From Adiantum capillus-veneris (taxonomy: Eukaryota > Streptophyta > Polypodiopsida > Polypodiales > Pteridaceae), in the NCBI GenBank assembly GCA_014529385.2, contig CM043967.1:80858278-80922277 (forward strand): a DNA stretch of 64,000 nucleotides, written 5' to 3'. Positions 1 to 11,714 of the stretch are shown piece after piece. A program made the position numbers and the translations under genes. Position 1 is the stretch's first letter. Each line of letters opens with the position of its first letter. A model generated the notes under the pieces. It worked only from the letters and a program-made list of their open reading frames with translations, was not told the DNA's origin and ran no database searches.

Positions 1-70
1 TTTTCTTGTATATGACACTCATTTTTTTCTACTACATGACACTCTTTCGTAGCCATCCATCTACTGTTCG

Positions 71-526
71 GGAAAAATGTGTCTCAGCTTAGTATCGTGC
101 CGTTTTCAATTTCCAAAATCCTGATTAAGCACAAGGGGAAAAGGAGAAATTCTGCCCCAAAATAGAGCAAAATAGTGTAAAAACTTAAAAAAATAACCTA
201 ATTTTCTAAATTTTCCTCTTGGCAAATTCAAGGAAAGGCATTTTGTATGTTTGGGAAAATGATTGTTCCCGAACACTACATGATCCATCTAAAATCGACA
301 CAAGGATATTTATGGGGGGGGGCGCACGAGAGTTAGGAAAAATGTGTCTTGGCTTGATGTCGTGTCATTTTCAATTTCAAAAATGCCGGTTGACCGCAAG
401 GAGAGAGGGAGAAATAAACCTTAAAAAAATAAACCAAAAAATAAACTTAATTTTCTAAAATTTTCTCTTAGCAAATTTAAAGAAAGGAATTTTGTATGTT
501 TGGAAAATTGATTTTTTTCGAACATT
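71..526. repeat. Diverged tandem duplication (about 200-bp units)
   Basis: Two diverged copies lie at 71-277 and 336-526. Both contain GGAAAAATGTGTCT, a TTTTCAATTTC run, AATTTTCT and TTTTGTATGTTTGG, in the same order and about 250-265 bp apart. No coding sequence is visible. It may be a remnant of a repeat family; no termini or target duplication could be found. Confidence 0.6.
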
Positions 527-545
527 GGGGCATTGGGGCGTGTGC

Positions 546-548
<3 letters not shown>

Positions 549-588
<40 letters not shown>
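549..588. repeat. (GA)n microsatellite
   Basis: Pure GA dinucleotide run of about 40 bp. Short open frames across it encode only Arg-Glu or Leu-Ser repeats and are not genes. Confidence 0.95.
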
Positions 589-594
<6 letters not shown>

Positions 595-731
595 AGGGTA
601 TTTTGGGGTATTTTTGTGCTCGTTGTTGAAATTGTTTTATATATGACAAACATACATCCTATTGTGATAAAGATTAAACTATGCAAAATTTGGAGCAATC
701 CATCCACAATTGATACAAGGGTTTTTTCTCT

Positions 732-763
<32 letters not shown>

Positions 764-834
764 GACACTCAATTCTTTTTATATGACACTCAAATTTCTT
801 TAATGTATGGCACTCATTTGGAGCCATCCATCAG

Positions 835-882
835 AAGAAGAAGAAGAAGAAGAAGAGAGTTTGAACGTCGTAGGAAACTATC

Positions 883-929
<47 letters not shown>
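835..929. repeat. (GAA)n then (GA)n microsatellites
   Basis: A GAA run (about 835-856) is followed by a GA run (886-929). A poly-G tract lies nearby at 741-757 and an (AC) run at about 951-966. No gene is seen in 590-981. Confidence 0.9.
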
Positions 930-931
<2 letters not shown>

Positions 932-981
932 GTATTTTGACATAAGGAGCTACACACACACACACAAGGGTACTTTGACAT

Positions 982-1026
982 TGTCAAAGTGGACGATGCG
1001 GAAGCGTAGAGGCAAAGGAGGGGGGG

Positions 1027-1065
<39 letters not shown>

Positions 1066-1255
1066 CGTGAACCAATCAACCTTGGAAATGAATAATTGAA
1101 TTTTTATACAATGGAGGCAAGGGGTTGCTTATATAGCAACCTCAGTAAATTACCCTACTCGAGACTTTGACAAATAAGTAAAATAAATACCTAAAAGCCA
1201 AACTAAATAATGTGATCACATTGGGCAGTTCACTTGAGATGCCAAAACTCTAACA
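982..1255 (-). repeat. 3' LTR of the small element
   Basis: Near-identical to 2858-3141 apart from microsatellite length. It carries a (GA)n run at 1029-1062. Ends are TG...CA. Confidence 0.8.
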
Positions 1256-2845
1256 CCCTCTTTGCAGCTCATAGTAGACATCAATAGTGAGACCAAGTCG
1301 ATCAAGAAGCTACCATGGACACCCCAACAGTGGCCACCAACTGGATACACCTCGGTGTTGCTCTCCTCAACATTGTACTTGAAAGTAATGCCATCTTGAG
1401 CATCGGTTGCCTTTGTAGAAACTTTGAACTATAGACCACACTACGACCAATAATCCTCATTCGTGAACTGTGAACACATCACGTCCAAAATATAAAACTC
1501 AAAGATAATGAACTGTTGGAACACATCCTGTCCATAATCTGACCAACAACAATGAATTGGTGCACTCATCCATAGTGTTTTAGACGTCTGATTGATTCCG
1601 TACCAGATGCATGTGCATTGAATTCCGACCTACAGGTCCAAACACCAATAGCTTGAACTCCAACACAAGGGTCCAAATTAGTTATAGGGAGCATTTCTTG
1701 CCCCTCTCTTCCACTCACAAGCCTCTCTCTGGCCGAAGCTAGTGGTGACACCTGTCATCTCTGTCTAGCTTGCCTTTATCCTTGTCTTCCCGTGAGTTCC
1801 TGCTTTTGCCTTTAGCTTCAAACTCGCAAGCCAAACAAAGCGTTGAGTCACATTCATGACAATTGTGATCGTACCTCGTGGGTACCAAGGCAGCTAACTG
1901 AGTATTGTTATTGCCATCCTTTTCCAACTGACCTTTGCCGATGTCCTCTAGCGAACTCCTCCATTTTCTTTTGACTTCACAAACTTGAGCCAAACAATTT
2001 TCCGGGTTCCTTGAGAACTGTGCCAATGCATAGGCCGCTAAATGGATGGTTGGCGATCCATTATCCATAGCTTTTGGTTGGTTTCAGTCAATGTCGTCGG
2101 GCCTCGAGCAAGGGGAGAACATATTAAAGTTACAAGATCTGGTAATCGGGTACCTTCTGGCACTCCACAAAATGGCCGTACAAACCAAGCCGCAAAAGAT
2201 CCAAGCCGATTCAATTCCACTACAAAGGGGACTCCACATGCAACGGGCTCCGCACAATCTGCTATCCCACTATGAAATCCGAAACTATGTTGCTGATGCT
2301 TGGCACGTTTACCTTGTGGTAGGCCTCGAACAAATCCAAAGCTCCACAAGAACTCCAAGCCGGTCGACTCGTCAGCAATGCCCAAGTTGCAAGATCTCCA
2401 AGTCTCACCAAAAAGCTCCAATGGCCCAATCCCCAAGGCCGTCCAAGAATAGGCCACAAAACTCCTTCTCCGCTGCCCAAACTGTCGCCAAGCTAGGCCG
2501 CTGGCCTAGCATTTCAAAACGTTGGCCACTGTGGGCTCGTTGCCTTGGCGCAACGTTTCAAAATGCTTGAGGCTGTCACACTGGCGTCTCAAAACACAGG
2601 TGCATCGCAGTGCAATCGGTAGAGGCCTGGTCCCGACAACGTTTTAAAACGTTGTCGCAAGGCAGGGGGGAACACCAAGTGGCACTGAGGCAAGGGGTGG
2701 TGAGTGCCGGCAACGGAAGTGGTTGCGTTTTAAAATGCAAGGGTAGGAGAGAGAAGCAACGACAAGCGAGTTCCTCCAAAATGAGCTCTTGTCTAGGGCA
2801 GCTCCGTCACGCCAAGGCTCTTCACACGCTAAGCTTCACCAAGAG

Positions 2846-2857
2846 GCTTTGATACCA
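2846..2857 (-). other. Primer binding site of the small element
   Basis: On the minus strand it reads TGGTATCAAAGC directly after the LTR end. It differs by one base from the initiator tRNA-Met complement used by most LTR elements in this window. Confidence 0.7.
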
Positions 2858-2895
2858 TGTCAAAGTCCACGATGCCGAAGTGTAGAGACCAAGGG

Positions 2896-2954
<59 letters not shown>

Positions 2955-3141
2955 TCTTGAACCAATCAACCTTAGCAATGAATAATTGAATGTGTATACA
3001 ATGGAGGCAAAGGGTTGCTTATATAGCAACCTCAGTAAATTTCCCTACCCAAGACTTTGACAAATAAAATAAATACCTAAAATCCAAACTAAATAATGGG
3101 ATCACATTGAGCAGTTCACTTGAGATGCCAAAACTCTAACA
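2858..3141 (-). repeat. 5' LTR of the small element
   Basis: Partner of 982-1255, with a longer (GA)n run at 2898-2952. It shares the ATATAGCAACCTCAGTAAATT block with the other LTR. Confidence 0.8.
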
Positions 3142-3148
3142 GACACAA

Positions 3149-3161
3149 GGGGGGGGGGGGG

Positions 3162-3212
<51 letters not shown>
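3149..3212. repeat. Poly-G plus (GA)n
   Basis: About 16 G followed by about 48 bp of GA, directly beside the right flank of the small LTR element. Confidence 0.95.
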
Positions 3213-3219
<7 letters not shown>

Positions 3220-3529
3220 TGAATGAGATAAAGTTGCAATCTATTTTGTGATTTTTGTTTTGTGGTAGCTAGGACAATGATTGCAAAAAAAGCATCGTAT
3301 ACGGTGCGCTCGGAGTTAGTGCAAAATATTGTGTCCAATTTGCAACAACAGAATGTTTCTTTTTCAGAATGTTTGAGCCTTAATTTTGAGCCCTTTTTCT
3401 CTCTCTTGTTAATTGTAAGTTCTAAACATGATAAACCAACTTGATATTTTAAAATTTATTGTTAGATTGTACAATTTTACCTTTTTCTATGTAGCAAATA
3501 AGACGTCCAATTAGCTAGATTATTATTGA

Positions 3530-3682
3530 GAGAATTTGCTAGTTGGGATCTAACTAGCAATTTCTCACTATGTGGTCATTGACTTACCATACACTTGCCA
3601 TGTAGGAAATGTGTACTTAGTATGTGGTAAGTCACTTACCATATAGTGAGAGACCTGCTACTTTAATATCTAGCAAATTCTC
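3530..3682. mobile_element. Fold-back / MITE-like element
   Basis: Perfect 13-bp terminal inverted repeats GAGAATTTGCTAG (3530-3542) and CTAGCAAATTCTC (3670-3682) enclose 127 bp with further inverted pairs (CTAGTT/AACTAG, CTCACTAT/ATAGTGAG, TGGTAAGT near ACTTACCA). The unit can fold into one long hairpin. No target duplication is clear. The rest of 3213-4080 shows no supported gene. Confidence 0.5.
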
Positions 3683-4090
3683 ACACGTGCTAGTTTAATC
3701 TAGCAAACATCTAGCTATATTATTTTTTTGCTACATGGGAGTTGGTCCAAAGCTCCTTGTGATTCTCACGCCTTTGAGCTGTGCGAATGGGTAGCTTCCC
3801 TCAACGAACACTCTCCTGCCCTTTGGGTATGTAGCAGGCTGTGTGAGTGGGATACCGCGTGCTAAAGCCATGGGGACACAATCTAATTGTCTTGATGTAT
3901 GCATATTATTTTTCATTAATGAATTTCTTTTTAGAGATGTTTTTTCCTTGTTATAAGCTGGCAATTGAGGACTTTGTTTCTAGAGGGAATGAGATGGGAT
4001 GTAGGTCAAGGTTTCTATGGCTAGGTCAAAGATGCAACTGATCATTGTGTCTCTCCGGCCAGTCATAAATTATCTCTTTAGAAAGATGGT

Positions 4091-4942
4091 TCTTGCAAAG
4101 CTTTGAGCCATAACAAGATTCCACTGCTTCCATGTCTTGAGGTATCATTCTTAAGCAAGTTACAGCTGCTACTACTTGGAGTCGGATCACTTACAATCAA
4201 TTGCTCCGGCTTTAAAGGTGGAGCTTGCCAAACTGGCAACGTGTATTTAAACGCTTTTGTGCATCCATACTTGTACATTATTTTTAGGCATCATTCCTAA
4301 GCAAGTTACAGTTGCTACTACTTGGAGTCGGATCATTGCTTCCATGTCTTGAGGTATCATTCCTAAGCAAGTTACAGCTGCTACTACTTGGAGTCGGATC
4401 ACTTACAATAAATTGCTCCGGCTTCAAAGGTGGAGCTTGCCAAAATGGCAGCGTGTATTTAAACGCTTTTGTGCATCCATACTTGTACATTATTTTTAGG
4501 AAACTCGAGCTTTTTGCAGCCCTTCTTCATTGTATTTTATGACTTAATTTTTAAATTATTAGTAAATTTTTTGAAGTGCTACACACAGTTCTCAACTTTT
4601 TATTTTCAGCTTTGCTAAATGTCATAGATGTTCGTGAAAGTAGTTGCACTTGTTTTCATTTAATTTGTGTTTTCCTTAAAAGAGTGTTGTACTGCTTGGT
4701 TAAAGCAACATATTGAAAATAGTCTTCTAATTGTGGTCCTGTTGTTTTTATGTTGCAAGGAAATGGAGCCTACGTATAGCGTTAGTGTTGGTGGCATAAA
4801 GTGTGCATACTTTGATAGGGTTGACAAGAACAAAGAAAGTCTGGTAGATGTAGTGACATCGTTTTTTGATTACTGGGCTTTCATGCATGATTACACTCGC
4901 ACAGTTATTTCGATTCGAACTGGCAAGTTTCTCAAGTGTTGA
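4091..4942 (+). pseudogene. Terminal uridylyltransferase-like (URT1/HESO1 type) gene fragment
   Basis: Two exon-like blocks resemble the PAP-associated domain of plant terminal uridylyltransferases, which add U tails to deadenylated mRNA. The first (about 4091-4139) encodes NKIPLLPCLE and stops at a GT donor (CTTGAG/GTATCA). The second (about 4761-4942), after a pyrimidine-rich stretch ending in AG, encodes EMEPTYSVSVGGIKCAYF, then NKESLVDVVTSFF, then YWAFMHDYTRTVISIRTG. In the family as I recall it, the segment before NKES carries a few more residues and the RTG motif runs into a conserved SKREKDW-type tail. Here the first is shortened and the second is replaced by a stop, so this is probably a decayed partial copy. 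The nucleotidyltransferase core with its catalytic Asp residues is not visible upstream. Family assignment rests on remembered motif resemblance. Confidence 0.5.
4126..4500. repeat. 212-bp tandem duplication across an exon/intron boundary
   Basis: Full units at 4126-4288 and 4338-4500 are nearly identical, and a partial unit (4289-4336) lies between them. Each full unit begins GCTTCCATGTCTTGAG, the end of the uridylyltransferase-like exon, and runs into the presumed intron. The putative splice donor is therefore present twice. Confidence 0.85.
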
Positions 4943-5442
4943 GATCCTCAAAGAGCCGCAAGCGTCATCTTCTTCTTATCATTTTCCTTCTTCTGACCAC
5001 CGTTTTTGAATGTGTCTTTATCGGCGTATCTTTCATTTCAGTAAAGCCACTTGATATGCATCGAAGATCCATTTGAAGTATCGCATGACCTAGGGCGTGT
5101 GGTTGATAAACATAGCATTCGGATCTTTACCGACATGGCCCCAAACTTTGCCAAAAAAGGTCAAAATTGGACCAATTAAAATGAAACCCCCCAAGAGGCC
5201 TTGTCTGCTGAGGAGAGAGAAGAAAGGGATTTGATTAAAAGAGATAAGTGGGCCCCATTTTAATAGCTACAACACCTACACAATTTTCAGAGAGCTCATT
5301 TTGAAGCAAGACCCTCGGTTTCAAGTGGCCATAACTCTTTCATCTTTCATTTATTTTTTGCCTATGGATAATCTATGGACATCTCCACGAGGGCTGCAAG
5401 AATTATGCGTCAGGACACAAATCCATGTATTGCACTTTTTGA
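4943..5442. other. No supported gene
   Basis: AT-rich sequence after the uridylyltransferase-like fragment. No convincing exon, repeat or regulatory site was seen. Confidence 0.5.
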
Positions 5443-5682
5443 ACCCCACACCCGGTAGAAGGCTCTGGCTGCGTAGCGAACAAATACAGCAAGATAGATG
5501 AGTTGATTGGGGAATTTGAGCTTACTAGAAAAAGCAGATCTTCTCAAACTCAAGAGGTTGTATTGAGGGTGCTAGACAATGAAGGGAATTGCCTCTGCAT
5601 ATTACATATTCACACTGTCAATTCAGCCGGAAAGTGGTTTCATTGTGCTTTTCGAGCACAAAACAGTGTAATAGCTCGCTAG
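5443..5682 (+). other. Unassigned open frame without ATG
   Basis: A stop-to-stop frame of 79 codons includes the stretches KYSKIDELIGEFELTRK and VVLRVLDNEGNCLC and ends in TAG at 5680-5682. Its composition is protein-like and it lacks a start codon, so it could be a 3' exon of a lost gene or of the nearby fragment, or chance. I do not recognise it. Confidence 0.2.
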
Positions 5683-8444
5683 AATCGGAGGGCCGGCTTA
5701 TTAGGTGAAGTATAGTATACATGGTGCACTTGTACGCTACTTTGTCCCAACCAATTTACCTCTTCTCTGCACCATGTTACGATGTAACAAGCTTTCCTGG
5801 CACTTGTCATTTTAAACATACCAAGCGTTATTTTTTAGTTTTCTTTTCTTTTTGGTTTTGAAAGCTAGGAGTACTCTACTCTCAAATTGATTATTTATTA
5901 TTGACTCTGGTCAACTGTGTCAACCATAGTTTTGTTTCATTCTTGGTTGGGGGCTACTCGCCACTCCAGGAACTAAGTATGTGCTACGCAGATTTTTACA
6001 ACATGATGTGTATTTTTCATGAAGATTTTCTCCATGAGAAGCTTTCTTGTGACAACGCATTTTGCCAATGTAGCACGCATTTTTTAGCTCTGATGAGAAG
6101 CAAAAGCACAACATGGTAGCATCCACTTTAGAGCTTTTAGCTAGAGGTTTGAAGCTTTTTAATCAAATCTATGTACATGAAAGTGGTTGCATACATAACA
6201 TCAATCTCAATTTCCTCCTACTAAACGCCTTGATAGTCCTCGCACAGACATGAGATAAAAGCCAATGTCCATAATCTAGCCTCTATCATTGCAGACAACT
6301 GTAGGAAAACGGTATTCTAGCATCACAGTGAAAAAGAGAAACGTGATGATATGAGCCTTACAGAGAGTATTGCTCAAAATGCTCGTGGAGATTGCCTTTG
6401 ACAACATGTGTTGTGTGTTAGATTGCACAAAACACATGGGTATGGGTAGAGATACTTGGTAGATTGGGGCCTCCATGTACAGCTTCATCTTCCTTTGAGG
6501 AAGAAAAATCATTACAGCCATTGGTGACCCAAAATTGAGTTCTAATCCATGGGAGCTTTAGTGTGTGCAATTAAGGGTATACATGGGCAAACAAAAAAAG
6601 CGAAGCCCCTATCGGGCATCACCATGTGAAGGGTGCCACTGGAATCACCTTCTCACATTGAGCATGAACGTTTGATATCATTAGAAGTATGCATATTTCA
6701 TATAATAAGATGCACCACCTAATGTTGTATCCATTGACCTCTATTGGAAGGGTCTGGTGCCAACCAATGATGACCATCAAAAAACATTTATTCTATATCA
6801 CATGGTCCCCAAAAATTATTTTGGAGCTTGGTTTGGAAAGTTGGAATTGCACGCATGTCCTACTTTACATTCAAAGCTCTCTTTTGCTTGTAACTAGCAT
6901 TGTACTTATCTGTTAGTGTTTTGTGCATACTGAGCTTTCTTATCTGTTAGTGTTTTGTGCATACTGAGCTTTGTTTTTGCCATCAAGATCCCTAACACAA
7001 GGTTTGGATAGATGAAAGGATAGGTTGCAGTTATCGATACTCTACCATGCAGTAAAAGACCAAGCACATGCCTAGGCGTTGAGAACCATATTTGGACTAT
7101 TAGCAAGTAAGCACTTGGGGTTTAACAAAAACTCCCCTTCAAATAGAAGAAGATCAAAAGGTTGCATGTATAGGACACATCCTTTGCAAAGAGAGGATTT
7201 CTTGAGCTCTGTGTTCTTTCACCTAAAATGCAAGGTCCAAAAATGTCATGAAATCAAATTGGCTTGTCACCTTTCTTTTAAAGCTCTTGGAAAATTCTTG
7301 CACCATCTTTTGTAATTTAGGTTTTTTTTAATAAAGCACTTTTTGGAAGAAAATCTTGCTGCCATGCTCTTTGTTTCACGTCGTGTTTTCCTTTACAAGA
7401 AATTAGTAGAGTTGCAATGTCAAACATATTCTTTAAAAATTGTATTCCCTTGCTTATAAATTGATCACAAGACATGGTTTGGAAGATGCATGCATAAGCT
7501 ATTGCATTCAAGCAAAGTCTTGCACTATATTTGCTCAAAATAGTCTAAAGCATTACACTACATGTGAAGAGAAGCTAGTGAAGGAAAAAATTCTTGTATT
7601 GTTCGAGATACATCTAAGGTGATCAAAAGTACAAAGTCTAACACAATCTAAATCGGAGTTCATGTTAGGAAAAAAATTGATATGCTACATCCACTCAAAG
7701 CATTTGAGTTCTTGTTCAATTAACCTTCTTGGATATACCCTCCAATCAATGCATTCAAAGATGCAACTCTATGAGAATAGAGACTTACACAAAATACTTC
7801 AGTCATAGGCCTGCACCACCCTTGCCACATGTTCACACGAGCACCACCTACTATTACACTGCTCTAGCACAATCGTTCCCAATGTTCACAAGGGTGATTG
7901 TATTTGGAGGTATACCCTTGTATTGCATTTATTGTTGGCCTTGTCAATTCTAAGAATAGCTTGGAAAATTGCACTTCATAAAACGACACTTGAGAGGGAA
8001 TCTTCTAGGGAAAGGGCATTCCTTCGCATCCTTGTTCACAAGGTCATTGCCTAGAAAAACATAACGCTTACAACTAATGCTTTGGTATTTGTATTCCTAT
8101 GTTATGGTTGTCGTTGTTCACACGTCCTTATAGGATATCAACGTTCGATGCATTTCCTCACGCAGCTTGTTCAAGACATTCTAGGTCTTATTTACTTAGT
8201 CCTTTATGATGATCATACTCGACAATTAGGGAACACAAAGGGTTGTCAATACTAGAAAGAACACTTTGCAGCAAGGCAAATGCACCGGACCTAGCGTACA
8301 CATCCACAACAACAAGAACAACAACTCTTAATGTTGTAATGGACAATAAATGTTACCAATAGAAAGTCTTTTGCGAGCATATGGTTTATTGCACATTGTC
8401 AAGTCCTTCTCATGTGTAGTTGGTATGAGGAATTCATTGCAAGA

Positions 8445-8478
<34 letters not shown>

Positions 8479-9139
8479 GGAGTAGTAGTAGTGATGATGT
8501 TGAGACGAAATTGTGCCTTTGCTAGTCATACTTTCTCTCTCTCTGTCTACTCATAGTCCAACAAGTGTGCTCCTCCCTCTTCCAAGAGTGGTGGGTCACA
8601 AATGCCACACTTTCGATTAGTGTTGCTACACTTTTCTCCCCACCAATAGCACTCGACAATAAAAAAATGACATATTCTTTGTTAGGTAGCCGCATTTTTT
8701 TTTGTCTTATCATTCATTCTACTTACCCTCAATCGCTTGACAACTTAACGTCATCCTTTGCATGCTTAGAGGGAAAGTGTGCGGGTTTTTACTTAGATGG
8801 ACGCTTGAAGGTAATTATGTGTTTTGGCAATCCAACCTTCTCATATTGTTATATTATTTTTGTTTTGTGGTCTTTGAGCATCTTTTGAGTGCTTCTATAC
8901 TTTTGGAAACAACAATCCTTGTTATAATTTCATTTGAACCTGATTCTCAAGGTCACATGGATGCAGTAAAAAATTTCAGTACATACTCTATATCTTCATG
9001 TGCATCCACTTTTGCTAGATTTGTTTGCCATGAAAAACAAAGGACTTTTTTTTATTTTCTTATTGGTTTCAATTAATTTTTTCTCTCTCTCATTATCCAT
9101 AAATTTATCTCTCTTCACAATAATGGACCTTCAAGAGAA
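5683..9139. other. Intergenic stretch, no supported gene
   Basis: AT-rich sequence with only short frames and no recognisable domain. A (CA)n microsatellite occupies about 8449-8476. A 26-bp unit (TTATCTGTTAGTGTTTTGTG and following bases) is tandemly repeated near 6906-6970. Old degraded transposon sequence is likely but not demonstrable by eye. Confidence 0.5.
8449..8476. repeat. (CA)n microsatellite
   Basis: Pure CA/AC run of about 28 bp. Confidence 0.95.
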
Positions 9140-10480
9140 TAGCACTATGTAACTAGCCAACTTATACTATAGACCAAGTGGATTGTTTTATATAATACTG
9201 CAAAAGATGTTTCAAGCGTCAATGATGGGTTGATCACCTTGTGTGTGAAGTGATGCTTCACATCATTGTGCTTTGTTTTTGCATGAAACATAGGATTCCG
9301 TGCCAATTGGATAGCACTCTGACTATCACATGGCAAAATTGGAACTTCAGTAATGCTCAGATCTCCCACTAGACGAGTAAGCCATATAGATTTTTTGCTA
9401 GCCTTTGACATAGCAACATACTCGAATTCTATGGTAGATTGCGATGTACAATCTTGTAAACAAGATCACCATGAAACTATACCACCGGTGAATGTAAAGA
9501 CATAGCCTAATGTAAACTTTTTGTTGTCTACATTCATTGCAAAATCTACATCCGTGTTATCAACTACCATGCCTGTTTTCCTTCAAAAAAATGCACAACT
9601 CTTGTGTGCCTTACCAAGATTTATCATAAATTTGCTAAGACGCCCACTGCACATGCAATGTTTGTATAAGTCCCAATCATGTCGTACATGTAAGAATCAA
9701 TAGTGGATGGATAGAGGATACTAGCCATCCAACCTTATTCTCATCAAATTTGGGACAATCTGCTTGGCTTAATTTCATTTATGGAAGCAATGAAGTAGAA
9801 ATCAACTTCCCCCTCTCCATATTGAAATGCTTTAGCACGCAACAAAATGTACTCCTTTTATGACAAGAACCATCTTTGACCTATCACACAGAATGCGCAT
9901 GCCAAGTATGTGGTTTACTTCTCCCAATTCCTTTGTGTGAAAGTTCTCATGTACATAACTCTGCCTTTAATGCATCTACCTCAAGATTGTTCTTCCCAGC
10001 TATGAGCATATCATCCACATAGACAATCAAAATAAAAATACTACCATCCCTAACTTTCTTTGTATAGAGACAATGATCAATTTTGATTTGCCTATAGCTT
10101 TGAGACTTCATGAATGCATCAAACTTATGATACCATTCTCTTGGTACCTACTTCGACCATAAAGGCTTTACTTGAAAGCTTACACACCAACTTTTCTTTG
10201 CCCTTACCAACAAAATCCTCTAGCTATTGCATATACATGTCCTCGTGAAGATCATTATGTAAGAATGCAATTTTGACATCCATTTGAACCAACTCCATGT
10301 CTTCTCTAACAACCAAGGCAAGAACTGTTTTCAAAGTAGTCATTTTGACAACTGAGAAAACACTTCATCAAAATCCATACCTTCTTGTTGCTTGAGACCA
10401 ATGGAAACCAATACTTACGCTTGGCATCCTTGAGCATGACCTGCCTACTAGAAACTCAAGTAGCCCATTGTAATGCAACA
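9140..10480 (-). pseudogene. Ty1/copia RT and RNase H remnant
   Basis: Read on the minus strand from about 10450 downward, the conceptual translation shows copia reverse-transcriptase landmarks in order: a GMDFDEVFSPVVKM-like block, MDVKIAFLHNDLHED (polymerase motif A region), then LIVYVDDMLIAGKN (the YVDD catalytic box). RNase H follows with IEFEYVAMSKASKKSIWL and LPCDSQSAIQLARNP...HNDVKHHF near 9200-9410. Many frameshifts and stops separate the blocks, so no functional protein can be made. No LTRs or PBS were identified, and gag and integrase were not seen. This is an old, degraded copia copy whose family cannot be named from what remains. Confidence 0.8.
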
Positions 10481-10639
10481 TGTTCTACAAGAACTGACTA
10501 CCTTATTGGTATTTGAACATATTAAATGAAGTGCCACTACTTTCTCCTTGTTTGGAGCTACTAGGTACTACACTTTTCACACTTTATTCACATCGTATAG
10601 TGGGCAGTTTGTTGTCACCTTTGCTCATGAACATATGGA

Positions 10640-11560
10640 TTGGATGAGAAGAAGGTTGAGAAGAAACGGAGAAAGAAGAAACCATCTAACTGTCCGCCTT
10701 TTCAAAGTTCATTGACACGGGAAGCTCTTCCTCTTCAGGTGGAAAACTCACCAAAGCACGCAAAAGAAGAGACCGTCGACGCACGCATGCAGCTTGGAAG
10801 GTATTCTAAGCTCAAAAAGTTCAAGGAGGTAAAGCATCACTTTCCTCTTCTTCGATGGAACTTTTGGTAATATAGACAAGGTATTGAGCTTCATACAACA
10901 ATTTGATGCTACTTCTGGAGATGAAAATTTCTCGGAGTCATCCAAACTCCGACATGTTGCCATGTATCTCCAAAAATCAGTCTGTCAAAGGTGCGCAAGC
11001 ATATGCTCCAAAGGAGAAGCTCCAAGGACCTGGAAAACATGCAAAGTTGCTATCATGAAGCAATTCCTTTCGCATGGAACTGCCAATAAAGTGCTCACAG
11101 CATGGCGAAGCCTAAAGCTTGAAGATGGAGAGGACACTCAAAAGGTATGTGGATAAGTTTTGGGATTCAACTATTTACGAACGCATCAACTTCTCTGAGC
11201 AGAAGCAACAATTCTGAGCTGGGCTACGAAAGAATGGAGCAAGTATGTCAACATGCAATGACCCAGAACCATATCAGCGGTTATTCATCACACCATGATA
11301 GCCTCCAACATTAAATTTCAACACGAAGACAAGGGGTCAAAACCAAAGTTTGTGAAAGAGAAGCCTCAAGAGAAAGGGAGACAACCGCAAGCGAACAACC
11401 ACAACAAAAGAGGGAAGCCAAAAGACGAACAAGGCTACCAAGGTAAAAACCGGCTCTCCTGAAGATGTTGAACGTTATCGCAAAGATAGCCGATGTTTTA
11501 AATGCGGTGGACAAGGTCACTCTTCCCCTAGAACTGCAATGTCTACTGTTCTAAAAGATG
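10640..11560 (+). pseudogene. Ty3/gypsy gag remnant
   Basis: A Lys/Arg-rich start (about 10640) is followed, after a frameshift, by SFIQQFDATSGDENFSESSK near 10890, which matches the capsid-domain signature LSFIQQFD...F..SKLRH of the better preserved gag genes in this window. Further on come YVDKFWDSTIYERINFSEQ (about 11150-11200) and a zinc-knuckle start, CFKCGGQGHS, near 11490 whose final Cys is out of frame. Several stops and shifts make it non-functional. No PR or RT follows. It resembles the gag of element G more than that of A. Confidence 0.7.
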
Positions 11561-11677
11561 GTCTCCCGCAAGGAGGCAATATTAGGGTTTAAAGATTGCC
11601 TCGCAGAGACATAAAATCGTTACAATGACGAGCCATTTGGCAATATGGCAAGCCACAAAGCTTACCCACAATGCATG

Positions 11678-11714
<37 letters not shown>

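Larger units (their letters stand above)
982..3141 (-). mobile_element. Complete small non-autonomous LTR retrotransposon
   Basis: Two direct LTRs (982-1255 and 2858-3141) flank a 1.6-kb internal region. On the minus strand the LTR begins TGTTAGAGTTTTGGC and ends CTTTGACA. A PBS-like TGGTATCAAAGC (plus coordinates 2846-2857) follows the 5' LTR and a purine stretch (complement of 1256-1265) precedes the 3' LTR. Flanking pentamers GACAT (977-981) and GACAC (3142-3146) form a probable 5-bp target duplication with one change. The internal region has no recognisable gag, RT or integrase, so it is TRIM- or LARD-like and would need proteins from another element. The longest minus frame (2038-2457) matches nothing I recognise. 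Confidence 0.8.

Noticed and set aside
2038-2457. 139-codon minus-strand frame as a gene of the small LTR element
   Set aside because: No gag, protease or RT motif and no homology that I recognise; the plus strand has an overlapping frame of similar length, so it may be compositional.
500-3340. Short open frames full of Arg-Glu, Leu-Ser or Pro repeats
   Set aside because: They are translations of GA microsatellites, with no domain and no gene structure.
5683-9139. Host genes in the AT-rich stretch
   Set aside because: Frames are short, without domain signatures or coherent splice-linked phases.
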